A stretch of DNA of 62,114 nucleotides from 73-13 sp035555435 (GCA_035555435.1 DATMGN010000010.1:1-62114); one strand, 5' to 3'; numbered from the stretch's first letter, positions 33,672-42,227 are shown. The notes: a model not told the origin generated them from the letters alone. Numbers and translations: made by a program.

Positions 33672-34394
33672 TCAGCTCGCGAGGCCGAGATAGTCGGCGA
33701 CGAACTCGTTCGCGGGCGAGGAGCGCAGCTCGTCGGGGGTGCCGACCTGCTGCAGGACCCCTTGATTGAGGATCGCGATCCGATCGCCGATCTCGAAGGC
33801 CTCGGTCGCGGAGCTCGTGACGTAGACGGTCGTGACGCCGACCTTGCGCTGGAGCTGCTCGATCTGCCCGCGCGTCTGGACGCGCAGCTCGTCGTCGAGG
33901 TTCGCGAGCGGCTCGTCCATGAGGAAGACCTGGGGGCGCCGTGCGATCGCCCGTCCCATCGCGACCCGCTGGCGCTGGCTGCCGGAGATCGCCATCGGCT
34001 TCTTCGACAGCACGGCCTCGAGGTCGAGCAGCCGGGCGGCCTCCTCGACGCGCGCGACCCGCTCGGCCTTGGGGATGCCGAGCACCTTGAGCGCGAAGCC
34101 CATGTTCTCCGCGACGGTCATGTGCGGATAGAGGGCGTACGACTCGAACGCCATGGCGATGTCGCGGTCGGCCGCGGCGACGTCGGTGACGTCGATCTCC
34201 CCGATGAAGATGCGTCCGCCGTCGAGCTCCTCGAGCCCCGCGAGCATGCGCAGCAGCGTCGACTTGCCGCAGCCGGCGGGCCCGAGGAGCACCATGAGCT
34301 CACCGTCGGCGACGTGCAGGTCGATCGCGTCGACGGCGGGCCTGGCTGCCCCGGGATAGATGCGCGTCGCGCGCTCGAACGTGACCGAGGCCAT
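33672..34394 (-). CDS. Short MalK-like ABC ATPase with altered Q-loop, signature and H-loop
   Basis: 240-residue ATP-binding cassette resembling MalK/UgpC, but it ends where their C-terminal TOBE domain (over 100 residues) would begin. Walker A GPAGCGKST (38-46) and Walker B VFLMDEP are intact. The Q-loop Gln is Glu84 (FESYALYPHM), the signature LSGGQ is ISGSQ (136-140), and the switch His is Ser194 (VTSSATEAF against the usual VTHDQTEAM). No permease or binding protein is adjacent. ATP binding is plausible, but coupled transport hydrolysis is doubtful. The tight pairing with DUF4032 suggests a regulatory or scaffold role. Confidence 0.8.
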   Translation of the reverse strand: MASVTFERATRIYPGAARPAVDAIDLHVADGELMVLLGPAGCGKSTLLRMLAGLEELDGGRIFIGEIDVTDVAAADRDIAMAFESYALYPHMTVAENMGFALKVLGIPKAERVARVEEAARLLDLEAVLSKKPMAISGSQRQRVAMGRAIARRPQVFLMDEPLANLDDELRVQTRGQIEQLQRKVGVTTVYVTSSATEAFEIGDRIAILNQGVLQQVGTPDELRSSPANEFVADYLGLAS

Positions 34395-34506
34395 GCCGCG
34401 ATTCTCGCACGCCCCGGCCGAGCGGCCCCTGGGTCGGCCTTGCGCGTTCCGCGGCACCGCCCCATGCTTTGAAGCAGGACTGAACACCGTCTCGAGGAGG
34501 AGACCA

Positions 34507-34899
34507 ATGACGATCGACGTGCAGCGCTGGCTCGACGACTATCGGACCGCTTGGGTCGAGCGCGACCCCGAGGCGGCCGCCGCGCTCTTCACCGAAGACG
34601 CGACCTACCAGGACCAGCCGTACGAGGAGCCCTACCGCGGCCGCGACGGCGTCCGGGAGTACTGGACCAAGGTCACGTCCACCCAGTCGGACATCCGGAT
34701 GAGCTACGGCACGCCGATCGTCTCGGGCGACCGGGCCGCGGTCGAGTGGTGGGTCACGCTGAAGAACGACGGCTTCGAGCTCACGCTCGCCGGCGAGTTC
34801 TACCTCGTCTTCGACCCGAGCGGACTCGTGCGGGTCCTCCGCGAGTACTGGCACTTCGGCGAGGGCGCGAAGACGCCGATCGCCGGCTGGGGCGAGTAG
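34507..34899 (+). CDS. NTF2-like / SnoaL-like small protein
   Basis: 130-residue single-domain protein with the cone-shaped NTF2-like fold: an N-terminal helix (WLDDYRTAWVERDPEAAAAL), FTEDATYQDQPYEEPYRG, and strands with VEWWVTLKNDGFELTLAGEFYL. Such proteins are ligand-binding or small isomerase/dehydratase enzymes. A GAGGAGGA site precedes the ATG. It is divergent from the MalK-like/DUF4032 pair across about 110 bp. Function unknown. Confidence 0.75.
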   Translation: MTIDVQRWLDDYRTAWVERDPEAAAALFTEDATYQDQPYEEPYRGRDGVREYWTKVTSTQSDIRMSYGTPIVSGDRAAVEWWVTLKNDGFELTLAGEFYLVFDPSGLVRVLREYWHFGEGAKTPIAGWGE

Positions 34900-34988
34900 G
34901 CCGACCGCACTGGGTGGTGCGTCCGCGGGGCGCGGCCGCCGGCGGTGCTCGCGCGGCACGGGGAATCGTTGTACGACTGATGCTGGGG

Positions 34989-35030
34989 ATGCTTGCCTTT
35001 TCGGGCCCGAACGGGCAGAGTGTCAAGCAT
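34989..35030. promoter_or_regulatory. Nested inverted repeats upstream of the ribose-type ABC operon
   Basis: ATGCTTG and CAAGCAT form the outer arms of a 42-base structure with the palindrome TTCGGGCCCGAA inside. It lies 101 bp before the binding-protein gene in a 230-bp gap. It could be an operator for a LacI-type regulator encoded elsewhere, or the terminator of the NTF2-like gene. No T-tract is present. Confidence 0.35.
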
Positions 35031-35130
35031 TACTGAACGACCTTCGGGATCGTCGCGGGTCACCAAGCCGCGGCGGCGGGCCTCGAGGCCGATTCACCAA
35101 TCCGCATCACAAGATTTCAAGGGAGAAGTC

Positions 35131-36183
35131 ATGCGCCACAGCAATGCCCTCCGCGGACGGAGCAAGGGGGTGCTCACGCTCGCCGGCATCGGCGTCGCGA
35201 TGCTCGCCCTCGCCGGCTGCACCAGCGGGTCCCCGACCCCGACCGCGACGGACGCTCCGGCGCCTCAGGAGGAGACCCTGCAGGTCGCGTTCATCTCGTT
35301 CGCGGTCGACAACACGTACGACGCCCCGATGCAGGCTGAGATCGAGGCCGTTGCCGCTGCGAACAACATCGAGCTCACCGTGTTCGACGGCGCGCTCGAC
35401 CCCGCGCTCCAGGCGACGCTGATCGAGGACGTCATCGCCTCGGGCCAGTACGACGGCATGATCGTCCAGCCGGTCTACGGCCCCGCGATCTACGACGTCG
35501 TCGGCGAGGCGATCGAGGCCGGCATCACGGTGGTCAACATCGACCAGATTCTCGGCAACGATTTCACGAGCGGCGCGACCCAGCTTCCGGGCCTCGCGGC
35601 GAACGCCGTGTTCGTCGGGTCGATCCTCGGCGAGAAGTTCGGTGAGCAGACCGTCGCGGCCTGCGCGTCGATCAACGCCGACCCGTGCAACGTCGCCTAC
35701 CTCCACGACCTCAAGACCTCCGCGGTGAGCATCGCGCTCTGGGACGCGTTCAATGAGGTCACGGCGGGCACGCCGGTCACGGTCGTCGCCGAGGGCGAGA
35801 CGTTCTGGAACCCGGCTGCGGCGCAGACCGCCGTCGCGGACATCCTCACGGCGAACCCGAACATCGACGTCATCGTCACCTCTGACCAGGGCCTCCAGGG
35901 TGCGGTCCTCGCGATCGAGGCCGCTGGCCTGCCCGTCAGCGACTTCGTCCTCGTCGGCTACGGCGGGTCCGTCTGGGCCCAGCAGCGCGTCGCGGAAGGC
36001 GTCGTCTTCGCCGATGTCCTCATGGCACCGGCCACGACCGGTCGTCTCGGCATGGAGGCGCTCGTCGACGCACTGCGCAATGGCAACATGCAGGGCGACA
36101 TCGACCCGTTCAAGGACTTCCCGAATAACGGCGTCATCACGAAGGACACCGCGAGCCAGTTCACCGGCGAGTGGGCCGGGTGA
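35131..36183 (+). CDS. Ribose-type ABC sugar-binding lipoprotein
   Basis: 350-residue periplasmic-binding protein (Peripla_BP_4). It has a signal peptide with lipobox ALAGC (lipidated Cys30) and a Ser/Thr/Pro linker, then LQVAFISFAVDNTYDAPMQ, the usual start of ribose/xylose/inositol-binding folds. AAGGGAGA precedes the ATG. It heads an operon with an RbsA-like ATPase and an RbsC-like permease. No sugar kinase, isomerase or repressor is adjacent, so the ligand stays open. Confidence 0.87.
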   Translation: MRHSNALRGRSKGVLTLAGIGVAMLALAGCTSGSPTPTATDAPAPQEETLQVAFISFAVDNTYDAPMQAEIEAVAAANNIELTVFDGALDPALQATLIEDVIASGQYDGMIVQPVYGPAIYDVVGEAIEAGITVVNIDQILGNDFTSGATQLPGLAANAVFVGSILGEKFGEQTVAACASINADPCNVAYLHDLKTSAVSIALWDAFNEVTAGTPVTVVAEGETFWNPAAAQTAVADILTANPNIDVIVTSDQGLQGAVLAIEAAGLPVSDFVLVGYGGSVWAQQRVAEGVVFADVLMAPATTGRLGMEALVDALRNGNMQGDIDPFKDFPNNGVITKDTASQFTGEWAG

Positions 36184-36186
36184 TCG

Positions 36187-37749
36187 GTGACGGCTGAGGC
36201 CGCGACTGTCGACGCCCCGCAGCTCCAAGTGGAGCTGCGGGGTGTCGGCAAGTCCTTTGGTGGTACCTGGGTCCTCCAGGACATTGATCTCACGATCGAG
36301 CCGGGCAGTGTCCACGCGCTCGTCGGTGAGAACGGCGCTGGAAAGTCCACGCTGAGCAAGATCATCTCGGGCGTCTACCAGGCGGACACGGGCACGCTCG
36401 TCGTCGGTGGCGAGGAGGTGCGCTTCACGACGCCCCGCGAGGCGCTCGATCGTGGCGTCGCGACCATCGCGCAGGAGCTCGCGCTCGTCCCGGCGCTGTC
36501 GGTCGCGGAGAACGTCTTTCTCGGCCGCGAGCCGCGGCGGGCGGGCTTCCTCGACCGCCGGCAGCTGCGTCGGCAGTTCCTCGAGCTCGCTGGGCCGACG
36601 GGGTTCGATCTCAACCCGGACACCCCAGTCGGTTCGCTGCGGACCGCCGACCAGCAGAAGGTCGAGATCCTGCGGGCGCTCGCCCGCGGCGCCGCGTTCA
36701 TCATCATGGACGAGCCCACCGCGGCGCTCGCGGGGCACGACGCGGAACTCCTCCACGGCGTCGTCCGACGGCTCGCCGCGAATGGCACGACCGTGCTGCT
36801 CATCTCGCACTTCCTCGGTGAGGTGCTCGAGCTCGCCGACACCGTGACGATCCTCCGCGACGGTCGACACATCCGTACCGCGCCCGCGTCCGAGGAGACC
36901 GAGTCGAGCCTGATCGAGGGTATGCTCGGCCGCAGTCTCGGCTCGGTGTTCCCTGAGAAGTCGGCGCCGCCGGTCGATGCGCCGACGATGCTCGAGGTGG
37001 AGGATCTCGTCGCGCCAGGGGTCACCGGCGTCTCGTTCGAGGTCCGTGCCGGCGAAGTCGTCGGACTCGCGGGACTCGTCGGGGCAGGCCGGAGCGAGAT
37101 CGCCCACGCGATCTACGGTTCCGTGCCGCGCACGAGCGGCACCGTGCGGGTCAACGGTGTCGAGGTGCCCGCGAGCGTCCCTGGCGCGCTCGGTGGCGGC
37201 CTCTTCCTCATCTCCGAGTCCCGTAAGCAGCAGGGGCTCGTGCTCGGGCGCCCGATCCGGGACAACGTCACGCTCTCGAATCTCAAGGAGCTGACCGTCG
37301 GGGGGTGGGTGCGCACGGGCGCCGAGCGGCGCGAGGCGCGCGAGGCGCTCACGCGGGTGACGGTCGCGGGGGATGACCGCCGCAACGTGTCCACACTGTC
37401 GGGCGGCAACCAGCAGAAGGTGCTGTTCGCACGCGCCCTCCAGCGCCCGCGCAAGGTCCTCATCGCCGACGAGCCCACGCGCGGCGTCGACGTCGGCAGC
37501 CGCCGCGCCATCTACGACCTCATCGCCGACGAGTCGCGCGCCGGCCTCGGCGTCGTCGTCATCTCCTCCGATGTCGAAGAGGTGCTCGGACTCGCCCACC
37601 GCATCCTCGTCATCCGAGGCGGCCGGATCGTCGCCGAGCTCACCGGTGATGAGATGACCGAAGAACACATTTTGAACGCGGCGTTCGCCCAGCCCACGGC
37701 GAGCGAGCGACCGTCGGAGCCGAACGAACGCCGGGGAGACCACGAATGA
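36187..37749 (+). CDS. Ribose-type ABC sugar ATPase (two ATPase domains)
   Basis: 520-residue RbsA/MglA-type protein. Domain 1 (about 10-250) has Walker A GENGAGKST and Walker B FIIMDEPT. Domain 2 (about 270-500) has the weak Walker A GLVGAGRSE, a strong signature LSGGNQQKV and LIADEPTRGVDVGS. This asymmetry is normal for the family. The GTG start lies three bases after the binding-protein stop, and the end overlaps the permease start as ATGA. Third-position GC appears slightly lower here than in neighbouring genes. Confidence 0.9.
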   Translation: MTAEAATVDAPQLQVELRGVGKSFGGTWVLQDIDLTIEPGSVHALVGENGAGKSTLSKIISGVYQADTGTLVVGGEEVRFTTPREALDRGVATIAQELALVPALSVAENVFLGREPRRAGFLDRRQLRRQFLELAGPTGFDLNPDTPVGSLRTADQQKVEILRALARGAAFIIMDEPTAALAGHDAELLHGVVRRLAANGTTVLLISHFLGEVLELADTVTILRDGRHIRTAPASEETESSLIEGMLGRSLGSVFPEKSAPPVDAPTMLEVEDLVAPGVTGVSFEVRAGEVVGLAGLVGAGRSEIAHAIYGSVPRTSGTVRVNGVEVPASVPGALGGGLFLISESRKQQGLVLGRPIRDNVTLSNLKELTVGGWVRTGAERREAREALTRVTVAGDDRRNVSTLSGGNQQKVLFARALQRPRKVLIADEPTRGVDVGSRRAIYDLIADESRAGLGVVVISSDVEEVLGLAHRILVIRGGRIVAELTGDEMTEEHILNAAFAQPTASERPSEPNERRGDHE

Positions 37750-38777
37750 GCCAGCCGGACAAGATCACGTCCACGACCGCAGTGAAGGCGCCCGATAGCC
37801 CGCCGTCGTTCGCGCGTCGCATCCCATGGCGTTCGGTCGCGATCGTCGTACCGTTCCTCCTCGTCTTCATCTTCTTGTCGGCGTACCCGGGATCCAACTT
37901 CCTGACGTTCCTCAACATCACAAACGTCCTCGACCGACAGGCCGGCATCCTCATCATCGCGGCGGCCTCGACGCTCGTGCTCATCGCGGGCGGGCTCGAC
38001 CTCTCGGTCGGTGCGACGTACATGTTCACGGCGGTCATCTGCGGCACCCTCGTGATCAAAGTCGGCGGTGTCGCAGGCGTGTGGACGGGTGTGCTCGTCG
38101 CGCTCCTCGCGGGCCTCCTCGTCGGCCTCATCAACGGTGTGATCAGCACGTACCTCAAGATCAATCCGCTCATCGCGACCCTCGCGATGTCGTTCATCAT
38201 CCTCGGCACGACGAAGCTCGTCTCGCAGTTCGGCAAGGAAGGCATCGGGCAGATCCGGGTCGACTTCCCGGAGTTCCGCTGGATCGCGACGACGAAGCTC
38301 CTCGGGATCAGCCTGCCGATCTGGATCGCGTTCGTCGTGCTCGTCGTGCTCGCGATCCTGCTGTGGCGTACGCGCTTCGGGCGCTACATCTATGCGGCGG
38401 GTGGCAACGCCGAGGCGGCGCGTCTCGCCGGTATCCGCGTCAACGTCGTCCGGGTCGCGACCTTCGCGATCACGGGGCTCGGTGCGGGTCTCGCGGGCGT
38501 CATCGACCTCGCGCGCACGCCGTCAGCCCCGGAGAATGACGCGATCGCGACGAGCCTGACCTTCACGGTCCTCGCCGGCATCGTCGTCGGTGGCACCTCG
38601 ATCCTCGGTGGCGAGGGCGCGGTGTGGCGCACCATCCTCGGCATCCTGTTCATCGCGATGCTCTACAACGGCTTCACGCTGCTCAAGGTCGACCCGCTGT
38701 TCCAGGGCATCGCGCTCGGCGCCATCATCCTCATCGCGGTCGGCTTCGACGCCTGGTCGAGGTTCAGGAGACGGTAG
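37746..38777 (+). CDS. Ribose-type ABC sugar permease
   Basis: 343-residue RbsC-like permease (BPD_transp_2) with about ten hydrophobic segments. ASTLVLIAGGLDLSVGATY near residue 77 and GGNAEAARLAGIRV near residue 218 are family landmarks, the latter being the loop that contacts the ATPase. It is translationally coupled to the ATPase gene. The next gene, a DsbA-like protein, starts 41 bp later and probably has its own promoter. Confidence 0.9.
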   Translation: MSQPDKITSTTAVKAPDSPPSFARRIPWRSVAIVVPFLLVFIFLSAYPGSNFLTFLNITNVLDRQAGILIIAAASTLVLIAGGLDLSVGATYMFTAVICGTLVIKVGGVAGVWTGVLVALLAGLLVGLINGVISTYLKINPLIATLAMSFIILGTTKLVSQFGKEGIGQIRVDFPEFRWIATTKLLGISLPIWIAFVVLVVLAILLWRTRFGRYIYAAGGNAEAARLAGIRVNVVRVATFAITGLGAGLAGVIDLARTPSAPENDAIATSLTFTVLAGIVVGGTSILGGEGAVWRTILGILFIAMLYNGFTLLKVDPLFQGIALGAIILIAVGFDAWSRFRRR

Positions 38778-38818
38778 GTAGACTTCCGGGGCTGTCCAAG
38801 CAGACTCGAGAGGGCAAC

Positions 38819-39712
38819 GTGAACAACGCATCGACCGGCGGTCGTCCGAGCAAGAACGAACGCCGAGAGCAGGCGCGCGAGCAGGCGCGCGAGCTGCGCG
38901 AAGCCGCTCGCAAGAAGGAGAAGCGCAACCGCATCCTCCTGCAGAGCGGCATCATCGTCGGCATCCTCGCGGTCGCCGCGGTCGTGGTCCTGATCATCGT
39001 CTCCTCCGTCAAGCCGGCCTCCCCCGGTCCGCAGAACATGGCGAGCGACGGACTGCTCATCCAGGCCGGCGGCGAAGTGCTGCGCACCCCCGCGCTCCAG
39101 CCGGGCGAGACCCCGACGCCGAATCCGACGCCGGGCGCCGACGTCATCCAGATCCAGACGTACGTGGACTACATGTGTCCCTACTGCGGCCAGTTCGAGG
39201 CGACGAATGCCGAGTACCTGCGCACGCTCGTCGAGTCCGGCGCGGCGTCGCTCGAGATCTTCCCCCTGTCGTTCCTCGACCGCGTCTCCCTCGGCACGGC
39301 ATACCCGACCCGCGCGATGAACGCCTTCGGCTGCGTCGCCGACCAGCAGCCGGACGCCGCGCTCACCTTCAATGAGCTGCTCTTCGCCAACCAGCCCGCC
39401 GAGAGCACGGGCGGTCTCAACGACGACGAGATCGTCGAGCTCGCGCGCCAGGCCGGCGCCAAGTCGGCCAGCGTCGAGACGTGCATCCGCGACCAGCAGT
39501 TCAAGAGCTGGACGGACGCGGCGACCGACCGCGCGACGCAGGACCGCGGCATCTCGGCGACGCCGACGATCCTCGTCAACGGCCAGATGTACGAGGGCTC
39601 GCTGACCGACCAGGCGACATTCCGCCAGTTCGTCGCGGCGGCGCAAGGGGCCCAGTACGTCGAGGACTCGGCCGTCACGCCGACCCCGACGCCCACCCCG
39701 TCCGCCGGCTAG
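38819..39712 (+). CDS. Membrane-anchored DsbA-like thiol oxidoreductase
   Basis: 297-residue protein. A charged cytoplasmic N-terminus (ARELREAARKKEKRNR) precedes one membrane segment (about 41-63), then an extracytoplasmic thioredoxin fold with active site CPYC (Cys120/Cys123) and cis-Pro loop SATPTILVNG. This is the actinobacterial DsbA/Thioredoxin_4 layout for disulfide formation in exported proteins. The GTG start follows GAGAGG. It ends three bases before a second protein of the same family. Confidence 0.87.
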   Translation: MNNASTGGRPSKNERREQAREQARELREAARKKEKRNRILLQSGIIVGILAVAAVVVLIIVSSVKPASPGPQNMASDGLLIQAGGEVLRTPALQPGETPTPNPTPGADVIQIQTYVDYMCPYCGQFEATNAEYLRTLVESGAASLEIFPLSFLDRVSLGTAYPTRAMNAFGCVADQQPDAALTFNELLFANQPAESTGGLNDDEIVELARQAGAKSASVETCIRDQQFKSWTDAATDRATQDRGISATPTILVNGQMYEGSLTDQATFRQFVAAAQGAQYVEDSAVTPTPTPTPSAG

Positions 39713-39714
39713 CA

Positions 39715-40392
39715 ATGCGGCGCGTCCTCGTCGGCCTCGCCGGCGCGGCGGCCCTCCTCGGGCTCGCCGCGTGCGCGCCCGCGACCGCGGGAGTGCCGGG
39801 ATCCGTGCCGCCCGGCGACGTCGTCGTCCAGGTGCCCGTCGAGGCGGTCTCGGGGGAGCCGAGCCGCGCCGTCGACGGCGCCTTCGCGATCGGGTCCGGC
39901 CCGATCGTGATCGACGCCTGGGTCGACTTCTTCTGCCCGTACTGCCGGATGTTCGAGGAGGGCCACGGCGAGTACATTCGCGGGCTCGTCGAGCGGGACG
40001 CCGCGACGCTGCGCGTGCACCCCATCGCGATCCTCGATCGGGCCTCGATGGGCACCAAGTACTCCACCCGCGCGGCCAACGCGTTCGCCTGCGTCGCCGA
40101 GCACGCGCCCGAGCGCGCCCTCGACTACATGGCGCACCTCTACGAGATCCAGCCCGCCGAGGCGACGCCGGGCCTCACCGACGATCAGCTCGCGATGGCG
40201 GCGCCCGCGGCGGCCGTCGAGTGCATCCACGGCGGCTGGTACGCGCAGTGGGTGGGCGACTGGACCCGCGGCGCGCTCGACGCGGGCGTGCAGGGCACGC
40301 CGACGGTCCTCGTCAACGGTTCCCTCTACCGGGGCCGCCTCGACGGGCCCGACTTCCGCGAGTTCGTCGGCGGGGCGACGTCGACGGCCTGA
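39715..40392 (+). CDS. DsbA-like thiol oxidoreductase, lipoprotein form
   Basis: 225-residue paralogue of the upstream protein. It has a short signal peptide with lipobox LGLAAC (Cys20) instead of a membrane anchor, then a Thioredoxin_4 fold with CPYC (Cys74/Cys77) and cis-Pro loop GTPTVLVNG. The two genes are almost contiguous and clearly duplicated. One partner may be an oxidase and the other an isomerase or a reserve enzyme, but the active sites are identical, so this is not decided by sequence. Confidence 0.85.
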   Translation: MRRVLVGLAGAAALLGLAACAPATAGVPGSVPPGDVVVQVPVEAVSGEPSRAVDGAFAIGSGPIVIDAWVDFFCPYCRMFEEGHGEYIRGLVERDAATLRVHPIAILDRASMGTKYSTRAANAFACVAEHAPERALDYMAHLYEIQPAEATPGLTDDQLAMAAPAAAVECIHGGWYAQWVGDWTRGALDAGVQGTPTVLVNGSLYRGRLDGPDFREFVGGATSTA

Positions 40393-40415
40393 GCGCCGCG
40401 ACTCGGGCGACCTCG

Positions 40416-40488
40416 AGCCCTCTGCCGGACTCGAACCGGCCACCTACGCATTACAAGGGCGTTGCTCTACCAGATGAGCTAAGAGGGC
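40416..40488 (-). tRNA. tRNA-Thr (anticodon UGU)
   Basis: 73 bases fold into a full cloverleaf: acceptor GCCCTCT/AGAGGGC, a D-arm beginning AGCTC, anticodon loop CTTGTAA with UGU at 34-36, and T-arm GCCGG-TTCGAGT-CCGGC. The 3' CCA is not encoded. The base pair next to the anticodon loop is a C-U mismatch. No integrase or duplicated 3' end was seen nearby. Confidence 0.95.
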
Positions 40489-40516
40489 GTCCGGGCAGTC
40501 TATTCGCCCGCCCGCG

Positions 40517-40918
40517 CTACTCCGCGGGGGTGAAGCGCAGCGCGAGCGAGTTCATGCAGAACCGGTCGCCCGTCGGCGTCTGGGGGGCGTCGTCGAAGAT
40601 GTGGCCGAGGTGCGAGCCGCACGTCGCGCAGCGCACCTCCGTGCGCACCATGCCGTGCGTGCGGTCCTCGATGTACTCCACCGCGTCGGGCCGGATCGCC
40701 TCGTAGAACGACGGCCAGCCGCAGTGCGCCTCGAACTTCGTGCCGGCGGCAAACAGCTCGGCACCGCACGCGCCGCAGCAGTAGGTGCCCTCGCGAGCCT
40801 CCTCGAGCAGCTCGCCGGTCCACGGCCGCTCGGTCGCCGCCTGACGCAGCACCGCGAACTGGTCGGGTCCGAGGATCGCGCGCCACTCCTCGTCGGACTT
40901 GATCACGTCGTATGCCAT
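40517..40918 (-). CDS. msrB: Peptide-methionine (R)-S-oxide reductase
   Basis: 133-residue MsrB. It repairs the R-sulfoxide of methionine in proteins. The two structural zinc CxxC pairs (CGAC, CATC), the HCGWPSF motif and the catalytic Cys in RFCMNSLAL are present. The start MAYDVIKSDEEW is the family N-terminus; a longer frame upstream would add non-conserved residues. Divergent from the GNAT gene across 61 bp and just upstream of the tRNA gene on the same strand. Confidence 0.92.
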   Translation of the reverse strand: MAYDVIKSDEEWRAILGPDQFAVLRQAATERPWTGELLEEAREGTYCCGACGAELFAAGTKFEAHCGWPSFYEAIRPDAVEYIEDRTHGMVRTEVRCATCGSHLGHIFDDAPQTPTGDRFCMNSLALRFTPAE

Positions 40919-40979
40919 CTGACTGCCTCCTCGCGTGCTGCCGGCCTCCACGATGCCGGCCCGTCCGTAGAATCGCCCC

Positions 40980-41438
40980 GTGCCGGTCGTGAAGCTCTGG
41001 AACGATCTAACTCTCGCCGACCTGTATTCGTTCCTCAAGCTGCGCTGCGACGTCTTCATGTGGGAGCAGCGAGCCGACGACGAGGAGATGGACGGCCGCG
41101 ATCAGGAGCCGGAGACGCTCCACGTCTGGATCGAGGACGAGCGGGGCTGCGCCGCCTACCTGCGGGTGCTGCAGAACGCGATCCCCGAGCACCGCGACGC
41201 GCGTCGCGTCATCGGGCGGGTCGCGGTGCGCGCGGATCGGCGCGGCGACGGGCTCGCCCGCGAGCTCATGGTCCGGGCGCTGGAGGCGATCGACGAGGAG
41301 GGCGCCGCCTCGATGCTGCACGCGCAGTCGTACGTCGTCGGTCTCTACGAGCGCTTCGGCTACGAGGTCTTCGGCGAGGAGTACGACGAGGCGGGCATCC
41401 CGCATCGCTCGATGTACCGCGGCGCACGGGGCGTCTGA
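40980..41438 (+). CDS. ElaA-like GNAT acetyltransferase
   Basis: 152-residue N-acetyltransferase. LYSFLKLRCDVFMWEQ near the N-terminus and EEYDEAGIPHRSMYR at the C-terminus are ElaA landmarks. RVAVRADRRGDGLARELM carries the acetyl-CoA binding R-x-x-G-x-G/A loop. The GTG start is close to the msrB promoter region. The substrate is unknown; ElaA proteins are conserved but poorly characterised. Confidence 0.85.
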   Translation: MPVVKLWNDLTLADLYSFLKLRCDVFMWEQRADDEEMDGRDQEPETLHVWIEDERGCAAYLRVLQNAIPEHRDARRVIGRVAVRADRRGDGLARELMVRALEAIDEEGAASMLHAQSYVVGLYERFGYEVFGEEYDEAGIPHRSMYRGARGV

Positions 41439-41474
41439 GCCGGCCTCCCAGTCACATCCTCGTACACTGTCGCA

Positions 41475-42107
41475 ATGGCACAGGCGAGGGACCGCTTCGA
41501 CGCGCTCAAACGCGAACCGGGGCGAGTCGGCTCCCACCGGGGTCCCGTGCGTCGCGGCGGGGGCTGGCTGGGCCTCGGGCTGTTCCTCGTCGGCCTCATC
41601 GTCATCACCTCGGTGGGCCTCTTCGTCGTCGACCGCATCGTGCGCGACACGGGTCAGGCGGACCAGGGCCTGGACTTCAACTTCCCGTTCCTGCCGGAGC
41701 TCGTGCCGACCCCGACGCCGAGCGAGACGCCGCCGCCGCCCGTCGTGACGGACCCCGCGATCGCGGTCGAGCGCGGCCTCAGCATCATGGTGCTCAACGG
41801 CACGCCCGTGACGGGCCTGCAGAACGTCGTCGGCGACGAGCTCGTCGCGACCGGCTGGCCGATCGGCACCCGAGCCCGCGCCGGCGACACCGACGTGCTC
41901 GACACCGTCGTCTACTACGCGGACCCCGCGAACGCCGACGTCGCGCGCGGGATCGCCGAGGTCCTCGGCTACGGGGAGGCCCGCGAGGTCGACCCCAACA
42001 TCTACCCGGGGCAGAGCATCGTCATCGTGATCGGCATGGATCACCCGGCCGTCCCGAAGCCGACGATCGAGCCGACGGACGCTCCCGTGGAGGAGCCTGC
42101 GAGCTGA
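41475..42107 (+). CDS. Membrane protein with LytR_C domain
   Basis: 210-residue protein: cytoplasmic basic N-terminus, one membrane segment (about 31-53), a Pro-rich stretch (PTPTPSETPPPP), then a LytR_C domain (about 100-195, beginning LSIMVLNGTPVTGLQ). This domain occurs at the C-terminus of LCP-family wall-teichoic/arabinogalactan ligases and also as stand-alone anchored proteins in actinobacteria. It probably acts at the cell wall. Position directly ahead of groL fits the Microbacteriaceae arrangement as I recall it. Confidence 0.8.
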   Translation: MAQARDRFDALKREPGRVGSHRGPVRRGGGWLGLGLFLVGLIVITSVGLFVVDRIVRDTGQADQGLDFNFPFLPELVPTPTPSETPPPPVVTDPAIAVERGLSIMVLNGTPVTGLQNVVGDELVATGWPIGTRARAGDTDVLDTVVYYADPANADVARGIAEVLGYGEAREVDPNIYPGQSIVIVIGMDHPAVPKPTIEPTDAPVEEPAS

Positions 42108-42128
42108 GCGCGATCGCGCTCCCGTGCC

Positions 42129-42155
42129 TTTGCACTCCACATCCCTGAGTGCTAA
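42129..42155 (+). promoter_or_regulatory. CIRCE element, distal copy
   Basis: TTTGCACTC-N9-GAGTGCTAA, the HrcA operator with one mismatch in the left arm. It lies eight bases upstream of a second element and ahead of groL. Confidence 0.75.
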
Positions 42156-42163
42156 CGTCGATG

Positions 42164-42190
42164 TTGGCACTCCCTCCCCTGGAGTGCCAA
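42164..42190 (+). promoter_or_regulatory. CIRCE element, proximal copy
   Basis: TTGGCACTC-N9-GAGTGCCAA, a perfect dyad that differs from the canonical TTAGCACTC arms by one symmetrical change. It lies 37 bases before the groL start. HrcA repression with heat-shock induction is expected. Confidence 0.9.
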
Positions 42191-42227
42191 CACGTACGCA
42201 CTACGTCCGGGAGGGACGAGAAACACA

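Noticed and set aside
35131..38777. Ribose-type ABC operon as recently transferred DNA
   Set aside because: Third-position GC seems a little lower than in the flanks, but I could not compute it and there are no mobile-element marks, so no claim is made.
40416..40488. tRNA-Thr gene as an attachment site for an integrated element
   Set aside because: No integrase, no duplicated tRNA 3' end and no phage genes were found on either side. The neighbours are housekeeping genes.
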